Made by a program: the position numbers and the translations under genes. From NCBI GenBank assembly GCA_963921505.1, contig OY997385.1:5994501-6058500 (forward strand): a DNA stretch of 64,000 nucleotides. The letters are read 5' to 3'. How positions within the stretch are numbered: the stretch's first letter is position 1; every line of letters starts with the position of its first letter. This document shows positions 45,272-57,600 of the stretch, in pieces. The notes beneath the pieces are model-generated. The model ran no database searches. It saw only the letters and a program-made list of their open reading frames with translations, and was not told where the DNA came from. This stretch comes from Phakellia ventilabrum. Taxonomy: Eukaryota > Porifera > Demospongiae > Axinellida > Axinellidae.

Positions 45272-48200
45272 CTATCTCTTGTCCAGTTGATTACGCCCAT
45301 AGCAGATAACAAGAGGCTTGTCCCTCACGAGGTAGCCATTGACCACCCGTAGAGCCTTGGTGGCAACATCTAGAGCTGGGGGAGGGCAAGGTGCAATTAG
45401 TAATTATGCCGGGTTTGATGTTTACTAAATTTGCAACACTAGGAGTGTATGAAGAAGAGCAGTCATAAATCACAACACACTCTACAAAACTAACTGACTT
45501 TCTATGCATGTAGCTAGCAAGAAACGATGGCACAACAGCTGTTCAAGTAGCGAAACTGATGTTTAGACTTTATTTTTTATATGAAATCTACCGTGGGATT
45601 GCTTTCAAACTTCAAGACAGTTGCCACCCCTACTTTTCTTCTTTTTAGGCCCTCTTAGCAACACAAAACAACATTTACAAACCGAAGGCCACTCGTAAAT
45701 GAAACACACAGAACTGGCAACAGTTTGATGCACCTCTACACAAAAGAATTAGGTCTTAGACTTGTCTGAAATAGATTAAACTTACAATCAAATTCAACAA
45801 ACGCCTGTCCTCTCATTCTGCCAGTCATCAGTCTAATCTTGGGCCACTCCGAGTCCTCTCGGTGAAAGAGACCGAAAATTGCCAGCAGGTCATTCACAGA
45901 GGCCTTTGGATGGAGGTTCTTGATGTACAGCATCTGTGTGAGCATGTGAGACACAGAATTCACTAATTAAAGCAACACCATCAGCAAGGTTCCAAGTATG
46001 TACAGCTTTGTCCAGCAGGAGTGTACGTCCACTTTCATATAGTTTCTGAAGCCTCCTTCCCAGTCTCCACTCCTGAATATTTTTTTCTTCACTACATGCG
46101 AAAAAAAGCTGGGAGCTCAAATTCACAACTTAGCATGCAGCTTCTGAGTACTAAATCAAAGATTGGAAATTTTTTAATGAAGAGGGCATTGTTTTGGAAA
46201 GCTCCCGATAAACACCTCAATCAAGACTCAGTGTATCATGTGGTATACGTCCTACACGTAGCTCTCGTATGCATGGTAATACTACAAGAGGATATACCTT
46301 GTTGGGTTCTCCGGGTGCGTAATCCTTAAATCTTGGAAGGGCTTGAATCTCTGCCACTGTAAATCTATTTCTCTCGATCACTTCCAGGGGCAGAGGAGGT
46401 GGTAGTGACTCTGTGTCTTCATCGTCCTCCCTACCTGTAGTAGCAGATGTCTCCAAAGCTGACTTACCCCCGAGTTGTTGGTAGTGTTTGACAGCTTCTA
46501 ATGGTTTCGATTCAGATGACATTATCCTGTGAAATTAAAGTATTTACAAATGAGGCTGAGTCTCATTCTCGGACTGGTGTACAGGGAATAGAATATGGAA
46601 GTCTGGGAATAAGCTCTGATGAGCAGTTCAGCACTCACTGACTTGGATAAGCCACACGGCTCCGAGTACTCTCTGAGCAGAAAAGAGATATAACATTTTA
46701 CTTCAATCACAGTCGTAGGGAGCTCTGAAGAGCCTTCTTACCCTGCATGGTGAGGTGCTGCAGCTGGTTTGACCCACTGGATTCCCTGAAGAGACTTCTC
46801 TCCACTTCCATCGCATGTCTACCGGTCATTCAAGCATAAAAAATGCATCCGTAGAGAAAAATAGATCCTAAAGTGTATCACACCAATCTAAATTGTAGCT
46901 GGGGTGATGGAATGGGTTTGCTGCGTGTGTTTCAAAACGTACCGGCTCAACTGCTTAACTCCAGCATATGTAACTGGATCTTCCAGCATTTTCTCCCTGT
47001 CTTTGATTTTCTGCCAAAAAATAAAAAAATAAAGTATATTAGAACACGTTGCATAAAAGTGGAGGAATGGGAAATGGGAATGAAACTACACACACATACA
47101 CATGCACAGCCATGTGGAACCACAATAGGAGTATATCTTACATACATTCAGACTGTCCTTTATGACCAGAGTATGGTGTTGTCAAGGGCAACCAACCTCC
47201 TCAATGGCTCTCAGTCTGTCAGCATGGGCTTTGGGATCTGGGCCATAGTTTCTCCTCTTGGGGTCTGGATCAATGCAACCCTCCTCCACCAACCTGAGTC
47301 TGATGGATTGGAGCAGATGGTGGAACATTAGGGCTAAGGGTCTCTCAGCAAGACAATAACATGGTCGACAATCTCCTGCAGTTCGGAAGATACATACAAC
47401 TACAATAGCCTCGTTCCCAGGCTCCCCCCACTTTTCATACTGCAAGCAACAAAAGCTGGGGTGAAGGCCTGGGAACAAGGCTACAACTACAATGCAGTGA
47501 CACGCAAAATACACTTTTCAAATTCCCTGTTATTTACCATGAGTACAGGTATTTATACGGCTAGAAATCCATGTCATTTTTTCAGCAACAGTGTTCGTAT
47601 TCCTCTTAAGGATTTGCATGCATGAAACTCAATAGCAAAAAAAAAACTAGCAGTTCCCCTAGCACCTGCTAGTAACTTAGCTACAGACACAACTATATAC
47701 ATGTAGCTTCGTACAGTAAACCTGCAAGCCATTGTGCTCACTCAATCTCTGGTAGGGTGAGTCCCATCTGCCTCAGTTGGTCGACCCTGCTGTAGTCCTT
47801 TTCGCCGGTGCGATACTGTCCCAGCGATCTCAGTCCCTCCACCTCTTTGCTCAGGGGCTCGTAGGTCGCTGCCGGAGTGAAGTCTCTCTGTCGCTCCAGC
47901 AGCCTAGGATAATTAGAGAAATATTAATTATACCTTAATAGAGTCTAAAGTGCACCTACTACCAAACTATCATTTCACATACCCCTCAATGCTAGCAGCA
48001 GATGTGTCCAGCTGTTTATGGAGAAGATCCTGCAACTGTTGTTGGGCTTCAGATATCACCTCATCATCATCTTCCACTCCACCCGTCCCCCTCCCCCCAC
48101 TCTTCACGGTTTTACCCCCGGCCCCAGGCATTCGTAGTACATTCCGGCTGCGATATCGCCCGGGGGCACCTCTGAAAAGAAAAAAATGATGGATGCACCA

Positions 48201-48463
48201 TCTCAGTAATTTACATACAGCAGATCACACTATTGGTGCATGAAATTAGCCATGGCTTTTCCTGCTGCATAAAGTGGGAGAAAGCCCTCCCCTTAACATG
48301 GCAGTGGGACTAGCAAAATACCTCAGTGTCTGATCTTCATCTAATTGCGGTTTCTTTGTTTTTCTCACTAAATTGCAATAACAAAAATACTATAATATGA
48401 GGGAAAATGCTAAAATGCCAGTCCTCTAGGCCGGAGCATCTGCTTACCTGCCTTTATCGCCAT
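45272..48463 (-). CDS. RBM41: RNA-binding protein 41 homologue
   Basis: RBM41 has an RRM close to that of the minor-spliceosome protein U11/U12-65K (RNPC3) and is linked to U12-type snRNPs. Eleven exons (48463-48448, 48367-48322, 48171-47983, 47903-47742, 47293-47197, 47010-46943, 46785-46742, 46672-46639, 46526-46298, 45933-45786, 45369-45272) join in phase to 376 codons; human RBM41 has 413. The first exon is just 16 bp (MAIKA). The N-terminal half carries LQDLLHKQLDTSAASIEG and YEPLSKEVEGLRSLGQYRTG. The linker IQALPRFKDYAPGEPNK precedes the RRM at about residues 296-376, with RNP2 LYIKNL and RNP1 RMRGQAFVEF, and ends in ALRVVNGYLVRDKPLVICYG. The RNP1 context (MTGRMRGQAF) fits RBM41 better than RNPC3. 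The middle exons 46785 and 46672 are short and less conserved, so they are less certain. Start codons of RBM41 and INTU lie 156 bp apart. Confidence 0.92.
47406..47483. mobile_element. Foldback element (family A) with perfect 9-bp target repeats
   Basis: TAGCCTCGTTCCCAGGCTCC to GCCTGGGAACAAGGCTA between two exact copies of CAACTACAA. It lies in an RBM41 intron. Confidence 0.92.
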
Positions 48464-48619
48464 CGGTCAGTCGGTGCCCAAACGCTGTTTTGGTTTTTAA
48501 TAAGGTGGGGATTATTTGGGAAATGTGGCTGTTACGCCCACGCATCAGGTGTGGCTAGACAAAGAGACGACATCTTCCCCTGCCACTAGCTCAAGAACGG
48601 TGGCCGCTATCTCGCGGAG
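48464..48619. promoter_or_regulatory. Bidirectional promoter interval RBM41 / INTU
   Basis: 156 bp separate divergent start codons. The INTU side is GC-rich (GGTGGCCGCTATCTCGCGG just before the start). No TATA box is seen on either side. Inference from layout. Confidence 0.55.
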
Positions 48620-51600
48620 ATGACTAACAGGGGAAGGATCCGTCTTCGAAGACTGCACTCCACCTCTATGCCCGATGTGTCGGCGGGCATTGGACCAAAG
48701 TTTGGCGCTTCACCAAATCATGGCGGTCCCTCAGGAGCTCCTCACCATCTCATCCCTGTCACGAGCGCGGCAAAAACGGCCGCTGTCAGATACGAGTAAG
48801 TTTCCTTGGGAGAGCTTCATAGCCGTGAATATTTAGCCCGGGAAAGCTCTAAAGTGCTCAGTACGTGGTAATGAAATTTAATTTTTGTACTTGTTGTCTG
48901 CCACATCTACGGTTTCATTAGGCCATATCAGTTTACTAGGCCTGCCTTGCTTGAAAGGGCCCACCAGTAATAACCCCCTTTCCTTTACCTACACAGTAAT
49001 TGATAATTTTCATGCTGCCTTGCGCCATTTAAATTCCAATTTGTCCTTTCGACTTTCTTCTTTTCCATAGCATTGACGATGATGCTTGGGTGAATGCAGT
49101 GGACTCAACCACTGGGTCGGTATTCTATGTAGCCACACCTCCCCCTCTCCACAGCCACACCCACCTAGAGGATAGCCTTAGCAGTAGCTCCAGTCTCTCT
49201 TCCAGTCCCTCCGTCCCTGATTTCCCGCCCTCACATCCTCTCTCCTCCCATCCACCTCGTCCACACAGCAGCCCCAGTGAGAGGTGAGCCTTTTTTTTGT
49301 GGCCTCGTTCCCAGGCTCTTGTGTGTGTTTCACTTGCTACAGCAGAGCCTGGCACTTTTTCTCACGTGATTTAACGTACTTAATTTCACGTGGGCAGAGA
49401 CTACTTGAGAAAGACAGTTGCACTTTTCGACCTTTTGCTGGTGACGTTGTTTCAGCATTCAGTCTGTAGTACAAATGGACTCTGAAGAGCAGCTACAAGC
49501 GGTATAGATTCACTGCCTTCCTTCGTTGTCTGAGAACTGCAGCTGTCCCTCACCCACGCGAAAATTTATCCGGCTACCCTACACATCACACACATGAGAA
49601 AAAGTACCAGGCCCACGGCTAGCTAAAATGAAATGCGTACGTGGTCCAGGAACAAGACTACATTTTTTGTTGTATACCTGCATGGCTGAAAGCTCTCTGA
49701 TCCTTAGGCTGTGCTGCAAGAAGCTGTTTAGGATGTGGGATAGCAAAATCTATGAATATACTGAACATGGTTGCCTCGGGGATTGCAATAACAGGTCTAG
49801 TTTACTGTTGATGTCAAAATTCAATGTAGAAGGACACAGGAAACGTGTAGGATATAGAAGCACTTCAACTACCTTGTACTGCCATAAAACACTGCTCCTA
49901 AGTGAGTCTAGGGTGGACCGGTGGCATATGCCTTAGAAGCCCTCTAAATATGGGTTCAGAATGCCCTGCATTTGCTTGTAAAGTGATAATAATTCAGATC
50001 AGATTTCAAAGCTAGAGATAAAAAAGTATTGGCTTTGGGTCGCCCCCCCGTCTTTTCCTTCTGCCCCTTCTTGCTTTCTCCTCTCCCATTCCCCGCACTC
50101 CCCTCCCTCCCTCTTTGTCCTCCTCCTTCTCTTCCTCCTTTTCTCCCCTGCCGTCTTCTTCCTAGGCTCTCCCACAGTCTCGCCTTCGGTGGGGAGCCAG
50201 GCTCACCACACAGCTATCAGTTCCCTGGGTTCTCCTTCCCCGACTCTCCTTCCTCCCTCTCTGGAATCTCCGCCCACGTCCCCCCGCACAAACCGACCTC
50301 TCTGCGCAAGCGACTGAAGAGGGCCGTCAAAGGCCACACCAGGGCCAGGTCTGAGACCGGTGACAGTCTGAGCCGGGAGAGCAGCCTCTCAGGTGAAAAC
50401 ACACCAGCTTGGTGGCCAGTGTATTGTGAAGTCTCATGTACCAGTGCAATTTTCCTGTGCCCGGCTGGCCCTAGATACAAAAACGTTCCCTCTGGTTAGA
50501 AAAATAGGGTAGGCTCCGAGTTGTCGAGATGATTTCTTGAACTTCTGTCAGGTACGTCAGGTATCTGACGGAAATTCAAGAAATCATCTCGACAACTCGG
50601 AGCCTACCCTATTCTTCATATTACTGATTTGCCAGTAGTTGCTCTGTCAAAGTGAGCCTGAAGCTGTAGCAAGGACCGCCTTCATTTTCTTCCCTGCCGG
50701 TTAGAAATATCACTAAAGGTTTCAAAATTGCTAGCTATGTGTACTACTAAATAACAGAAGCTGGGAAAATTTGTGTTTGGTAGAAAAGAATCCAGGTAGC
50801 TGACTGCGAGAATGGATGACATTATTATTATTGCTACATACCGCTTGCTCATCTTCGCCTCTCTCCTTCCGGCAGAGTTCGACTTATCCGAGTCCCCTCC
50901 TGTCCCCCACGGGGCCCTCTATGGCTCCCAGGGGGTTTCTCTACACGATGCAGCGCAGACGAGCGTCACAAGTGTACGGATTGACCTTTCCCCTTTCAAG
51001 TTTGATGCAAAAAGGACTCCCTGCAGCTTGGACAAGCTTGGAATAGTGCCGGCTCAGCCGCTGGCACGGAGACGGTTTGCCTCACTCAGCAACTTGAGGC
51101 TCTCGTTCAAATCCTACCCTCCCCTGGCGAGCCAGACCCCGGTGATGATAAGAGAAGTGGTCCCAGGCTCACCGGCTGCCGCCTCACAGCAGCTGATGTC
51201 AGGTCAGAGGGCCGTTGTGCCAGCAGTATATATGTCTTTTCTAGTCTCATACTCAGCCTGGGGAATGGAATTGGAATGGTGGTCTGAGAATGAGGCTGAA
51301 GGAATGTGCCAGTTGGGTACATCAATAGAGAATTGATTTTTTTCTCACGCCTGTAGCTAGGAAAGTAAGATTTGTCTGGTGATTAGCTGGTTATCCCACT
51401 CAGATAAGATCTGGGAATGCTCATGGAATTTTGTGTGATTACCAGATGGCACTAGCTGGTATGAGCCCAAAGCTACCGAAGATTGCTTTAATGTAGCCTC
51501 AGGCAAGAGTTGGTGGTAGGGTATTTGGTATTCATTGCAGCATTGAACTACAGTAATTGAATGGTATGCTTTGTGTTGTCAGGGGATACCATTATGGCTG

Positions 51601-54600
51601 TGAACGGGCAGACTGTGGACTTGGAGACTATTAACGATTTGTTAGCTCGACTCTCGAATGAGGTCAGTCAGTGTGTTCGGGCTTTGTATAGCCCCTCCCA
51701 TCTTACACCCACATGTGGGCATGTACTTATATTTGATTAAATATTGTGCGGAAGCCCCTGCTATTTTGTACAGGAGTGTGCAGAATCTTTGCAACACTGC
51801 AAGGCTCAGAGCTCAGAGTGTTCCTTATATGGAAGGCACTATTTGCTTTGGTCCAAGACAGACTTCAAAGCCTGATTAATCATTCACCTCTCCATTACGC
51901 TGGCGTGTCTACTCGGTTGCAAAGATTCTGCAAACGCTCGTTGGTTTCATCCTCTTAATTAGTTCACAATCTCATCATGCATAATCGGTCATGTGAGCAA
52001 CAATAGGAGCATAGCATATTAAGTGAATTTACAAGCAAAATGTGCTGGTCCCTAGCCAGAGGCCTAAAAACTGGATGAGCTCACATGTACCACTCACTCC
52101 TTCTCTCTCTCTCTCTCTCTCTCTAATCATCTGGATAGGTCATCTTCGTGGTTCGTAGACACAGCTACCATCACGGGCTCCCCGCTCACTCTGGGCCCTT
52201 CAACCCCTTCTCTGCCCTAAGTCGTAGCCCCAGTGGGAGGGGTCTTGTCAGGCTACTGGCTAGAGGGCGTGGCTCCATGCGGGCCCATGCCAGGAAGCTT
52301 CTCCAATGCCCCCACGTTCTGCTCTACCTCACACTCGACACCAAGGAGGACGACCCAGCTGACAAGGTCAACAAAGTCTTGATGAACTGTATACTATAGT
52401 ATACTAGCTTTTGGGAGGGTAGTATAAAGTGCCACAAGGCTAATATACTAGCAGTATGCAGTTCAAAGAGAAAGAAAAATTTTGCGATTAGATTGAATAT
52501 TTGGGGTGTCCTCCACACCCCCTGAGTAAAGCCTGCCCTCCACACCCCTTGAAACCCCCCTGAGTAAAGTCTCCCCTCTGAAAACCCCCTGAGTAAAGCC
52601 TGCCCTCCACGCTCCTTGAAAACCCCCTGAGTAAAATCTACCCTCCACACCCTTTGAAACCCCCCTGAGTAGAGCTTACCCTCCACACCCCTTGAAACCC
52701 CCCTGAGTAGAGCTTACCCTCCACACCCCCCTCAGGATATCATCTACCGCTACCCCACGGGAGAGTCCTGGTGTGTGGACAAGCTGGTCCAGCTGAGAGG
52801 GCTATTTCTGACGCTCAGTGACGTCGTGGGATCCATCACCGGGGCAACCAGCTCATGGTGAACATTTACAATGAGGCTTTCTCAGTGAACTGTATACTAC
52901 CCTTTTGGAGGGCAAGGCATTGTCATTACTTTATACACATGTATACTACAGTTCATCGAGAAAGGACCATTAACTATGTAAAGTGTTATACATAATACCT
53001 TCTTGCTATTATTGCACGCACACATGCATACGTACACACATGCATACATACACATATGCATACATACACACACACATGCATATGCACACACGCGCATACA
53101 CACATACATGTACGCACACATGTACATGCACACATACACAAACACACACACACAAAGCTCCACGATTGTCTTGGATGATGACCAGCTGGTTCACTTGGGC
53201 TACGTACAGAACGGGAAAGAGTTGCTCCTTTTAGCCATGCCAGCCCTAGTGTGAGTGTTAGCTCTAGTGTGAGTGTTACATCTATCCTGGCTCCCATGGC
53301 CTCCCAGACTGCTAGCTGCAGATTTAATCTCATACCTGTGGAGATAACTGTTGGGGGGGGGGGGGGGGGGGGGGGCTAGGAGTGAAGTTAATAGTACATA
53401 CAGTATATCCTAGCTTCAATCTCAAGCTTCTTTCCAGCACTTAAAAATTTGGAGAAGTAAATTCAGTCTCACTCATCTAGTAAGCCTGGAATGAGGTAGC
53501 CTTATTCCCAGGGTAGGAGAATGTCACTAACTATCTTGTGCTCTCTCTCTCTCCCTCTCCCTCCCTCCCTCCCTCCCACCCTCCCTGTGTTTGTACTTAG
53601 TGTTTCACAGTATGAGGTACAGCTGTTGGTTGAGAACATTGAGAAGACTCTGCAACTGCTATACAATTCTGTGCACAGGTCAGTGTATACATGTACATAG
53701 CAGAAGTAGCCTCACTCCAAGGCTCCCACTGTGTTCAGTTACAGGAAGCGGGGTTCATTCAGGAAATTCCCGGGGGGGGGGGGGCAAAAGTGTGTCGGAA
53801 GACATTTTGGGGGGGGGGGGGTGTATGTATAGTGAGCTGTATTCCCAAGGGGGGGCACAAAATCCCCCCCCTAAGTGAAGCCCTGGGAAGGTAAAGCATT
53901 TCCTTTGTGCCCCCCCCCCGGGAAAGAGGCTATGGTGGTTGAAGTACACAACTTTATTATAAGTATGCTGATTTTTTTTTCCTATCTTGCCCATCAAATA
54001 CACTTCAGGGCATTCTCGACTACTGAGGACCATTCAGGTCTGGACCACCTCTTTTCGCTATTATTCGACAGACTGCTGGCTCCTCCAGCCCTGAGAGGCA
54101 GTTCACCCCTCTCTGGGGTCCCAGCGACTTCCCGACTGAAACTGTCCTCTGATATCAGGGTGAGCTGGTGGAGTGAACCATTGCCTCACTACATGTACTA
54201 GCACATCTCTTCCTAGCCACGTTCCCAGGCCCCCCGCTTTATTTGGTTGCACAAAGGTAAAGTGGACGACCGAATAAAGCGGGGGGCCTGGGAACGAGGC
54301 TAATCTTGTCCCACTTTCTGCCCTCCATATTTTCATTGGGGCGAGCCTGAGTGAGCCCCACACTAGCGTGTATGGTGGAACAATTTTATTGTGCGTACGT
54401 ACGTCTGTACGTCCACCATACCGCATATGCGCTTATGCTCCAAATATCCGACAACAGTTCGCATGTTGAGCTCACGTGTGTATTCAAGTTCACTTGCACT
54501 AGCACTTGACTTCGATCGTGCTAACCCTCTTGATGGCTAACTGACAGCAAGAAAGAAGAGTGGACAGCAGAAGATACTATCACAGCTAGGGTACGTGCTA

Positions 54601-57600
54601 GGCGACAACGTAGTACCCGGAGACCCCAGATGCGAGCCCCCAGTGGAAGAGAAAGGTCAGGCGCTAATAGGATAGAAAGGGCCAAGAAGAGAGAAGGATA
54701 GCAGGTACCCCGAAAGAGAGAGAGAGGCAAGGCCTCAATGGGAGAGGAACCGTCAGTGAGAGAGAAGGGGAGCTGGAATCCTGGAGGAGAGGGAAGCCAG
54801 GCACCAACGGGATAAGGAGCGCCAACAAGAGTGAAGGATAGCAGGTACCCAGTTTTAGAAATTAGCTGGCTGCTTAGTAGCCAGCTGGGGGAGAAATTTG
54901 AAAATTGGGGCTAAAGCTCCTGAAATAAATACTGCAGGTACACCAGGGGAGCTGGCATCCTGGAGGAGCCCTGGCCTGGAGGAGAGAGAGCACCAACACG
55001 AGAGAAGAGCAGCACAAACCTCAAGATGAAGACAGGGCATGCAGGATCGGGAGCATCACTGGCAACATACGTGTCACAGGATCCATGCACTCTTTAACCA
55101 TAAATAATGTAAACGGTAGTCGCACAAAAACGGAGTAAAAAACATGACCAAACTTCTGAATTTTTAGCAGCTCTAAAGCACATTCTAGGACCGGACATCC
55201 CTCCACCAGATCTATGTCATAATATTATTCCTGTGATAGCTAGTATTGAAAACTCCCAAGGAAAAGAATTGTATTAGCAAGAGACCAAGGGGAAGGTGAA
55301 AGTGTGGTGGGCTGGCTCTGACGGCAGGGCAGATGGAATGAATGTGGGATATTCACCTGTGTGTGTATTCCTGTCTCGTGCCCAGCTCTTTCATAATAAA
55401 TGGCCTGGGTGTGAGGTTTTATTTCTTGGCTGAGAAGTTAAGATACAGGACATACAACTTGTCCCGTTGTATTATTCATACAAACTGCATCTCCATTCAG
55501 TCACTGCATGTGTATGTAAGGATAAACGTATCATGAGCTCATCAAACCCACTACAATGGCTTATACTGCAAGTGTGCATTTCCTATTGACTTGGCTGTTG
55601 GTAGCTACTGAATAATTCAGTAGCCATCAGCCTGTCAGACTTTAGAGAAGAAAAAAGAAGCCTATAGCTCCTGGTCGGTCAAACAGTTCTTCCCAGGCTT
55701 AGTACTGATAGATAGATGACTATTTGTGGTATTTCTATAAAGAGAAACAAATTACAATGTAAGTTGGAGGGAAAAAAGCCTAGCAGCCAATAGCATATCT
55801 ATAAAAATAGTTATAAATGTTAGCTATAAAATTCAAATTAAATTTAAAAAATTATTTTTGTGGTATTTCTATAAAGAGAACAACTTAACTTGGAGGAAAA
55901 GAAGGAGGAAAAAAAATATTGGAGAGAAAAAAAAAAGAAACTTCAGAAGAAGAAAAAAAAGAAACAAAAGCCTAGGGAGCCTCCCATCCCTCCTGGAGTG
56001 TTAGACACCCGGAGCGCTGGATAGGCGATGGCTGGGAATCACAGGAGCCGCTGCTGTAACGTACCCAGTCATCCTTTTAGCTTCGGAGTTCTTCCGGAGA
56101 AGAAAGTTACCGGCATATTGGCTATAGGCTTAGAAAGTCAAGAATCAGATATGTACGCGGGTGGCCTCGAACCCGCGACCCGATTATTGGGGAGGCAACG
56201 TTCCGACCCCAGTCTGAAACGAACGCGCCACCTTGACTTCCCGTCAGATGTTGGCAAAATTTAGTCTTTTAAACCTGTCGGTGATGCGTTAAATGGAATT
56301 GGTTCTAGAACGAGCGCACAACTGCACATCAGGATGGCTAGAGCGTTCCCGCTATAGTACAAGCACTGGGAATAAAGGTTAGGTAGCTACAGAGAGTGCT
56401 ATGAACCTAGCTACCTAGTCTCGGGTACCCAGACCCGTCTGGGTACCCGAGACTACTAGCTACCTACCGGTGGGTAAGGTTTTAGTCCTGAATGTGTATC
56501 ATTCATTTGAGTGGACGCACCACGCTCTATCAGGCTCGCCCTTCGATGATTACCAGCATCTTACTAGTACTATCCATAGAGGTGTCTACACTTGCGCCAT
56601 TTTGTATTTGTTCCCCCTTTACAGGTGAGGCTGAGCACGGCACTGAGCCAGCTCTGCTCAGCAGACCACAGCCCGAGGGCTGAGGTGATGTCCACAAGAA
56701 GGCCTTTCCTCATCCGTGGAGCGTGCCTCTTCTACAAGGTGAGTACAGGAGCTTCAAGGTAATTTTAAGACGAAATATGCATGTGCATGTGCACTTTGAT
56801 CTCGATGTCGGTCAGTTGATCAAAAGTGCACGTGCGCGTGTGTATTTTGCCTTAAAATCCTATAAGTGGGCATACCTAATTTCCGGGACGGGATGGGACG
56901 GAACGTATCCGGAAAATACGCGTACCTAATTTCCAGGACAGCGGGACGGTCACGGAAATTAAGTCTGGGATCACGGAACATTTAACTTGCCTAAAGTCCG
57001 GGATCGTGAAGACAAAGTGCTTACTCTGTATACTGCGGCATAACATGGTAGTACTGGACCTGCATGCACTTTTCATACCGCTATTGCGTGGAGGGGCGGG
57101 GCTATAGAAATTGGGGGTGGAGCTGCTCTGAAGACGATTCTCTAGATGTATTCATTCAAGGAGAAAGCTGGTTTTAAAGGTAAAAGACTCTTTTAAGTAT
57201 AATTATTAATATTATGCACATCCAGGACAGGCAATATGATGCAAATAAAAGTTAGTCATTATTCCTAGCCCAGAATCAAGGCTAATCTAGCCTTGTATCT
57301 TGGAGGCAAGAAGAGTGCACAAGACTTGCTATGATTGTACCCCTATGCTCGTATCAATTTATAAACTTCCAGCTTGTACATAAAATACGCAGCTGTTCCT
57401 ACCTCTTGTAATAGTATAATACATAACATAATCAGTATCGGCACGCGATCGGTGCTGCGGAACGGAAGGGGGCTGGCTTGCGACTAGCATGCATGCATGC
57501 ATGGATGGTCATGCTTTCCCTCTAGATTCATCCTGCGTAGCTACAGACTGACTAACCTTGTCATCGTGATGTTATCCCGGACTTTAGGCAAGTTAAATTT

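Noticed and set aside
52897-53333. Cys/Val/Tyr- or His/Thr-rich frames
   Set aside because: Products of the CA/CATA microsatellite; the only real coding part is INTU exon 8.
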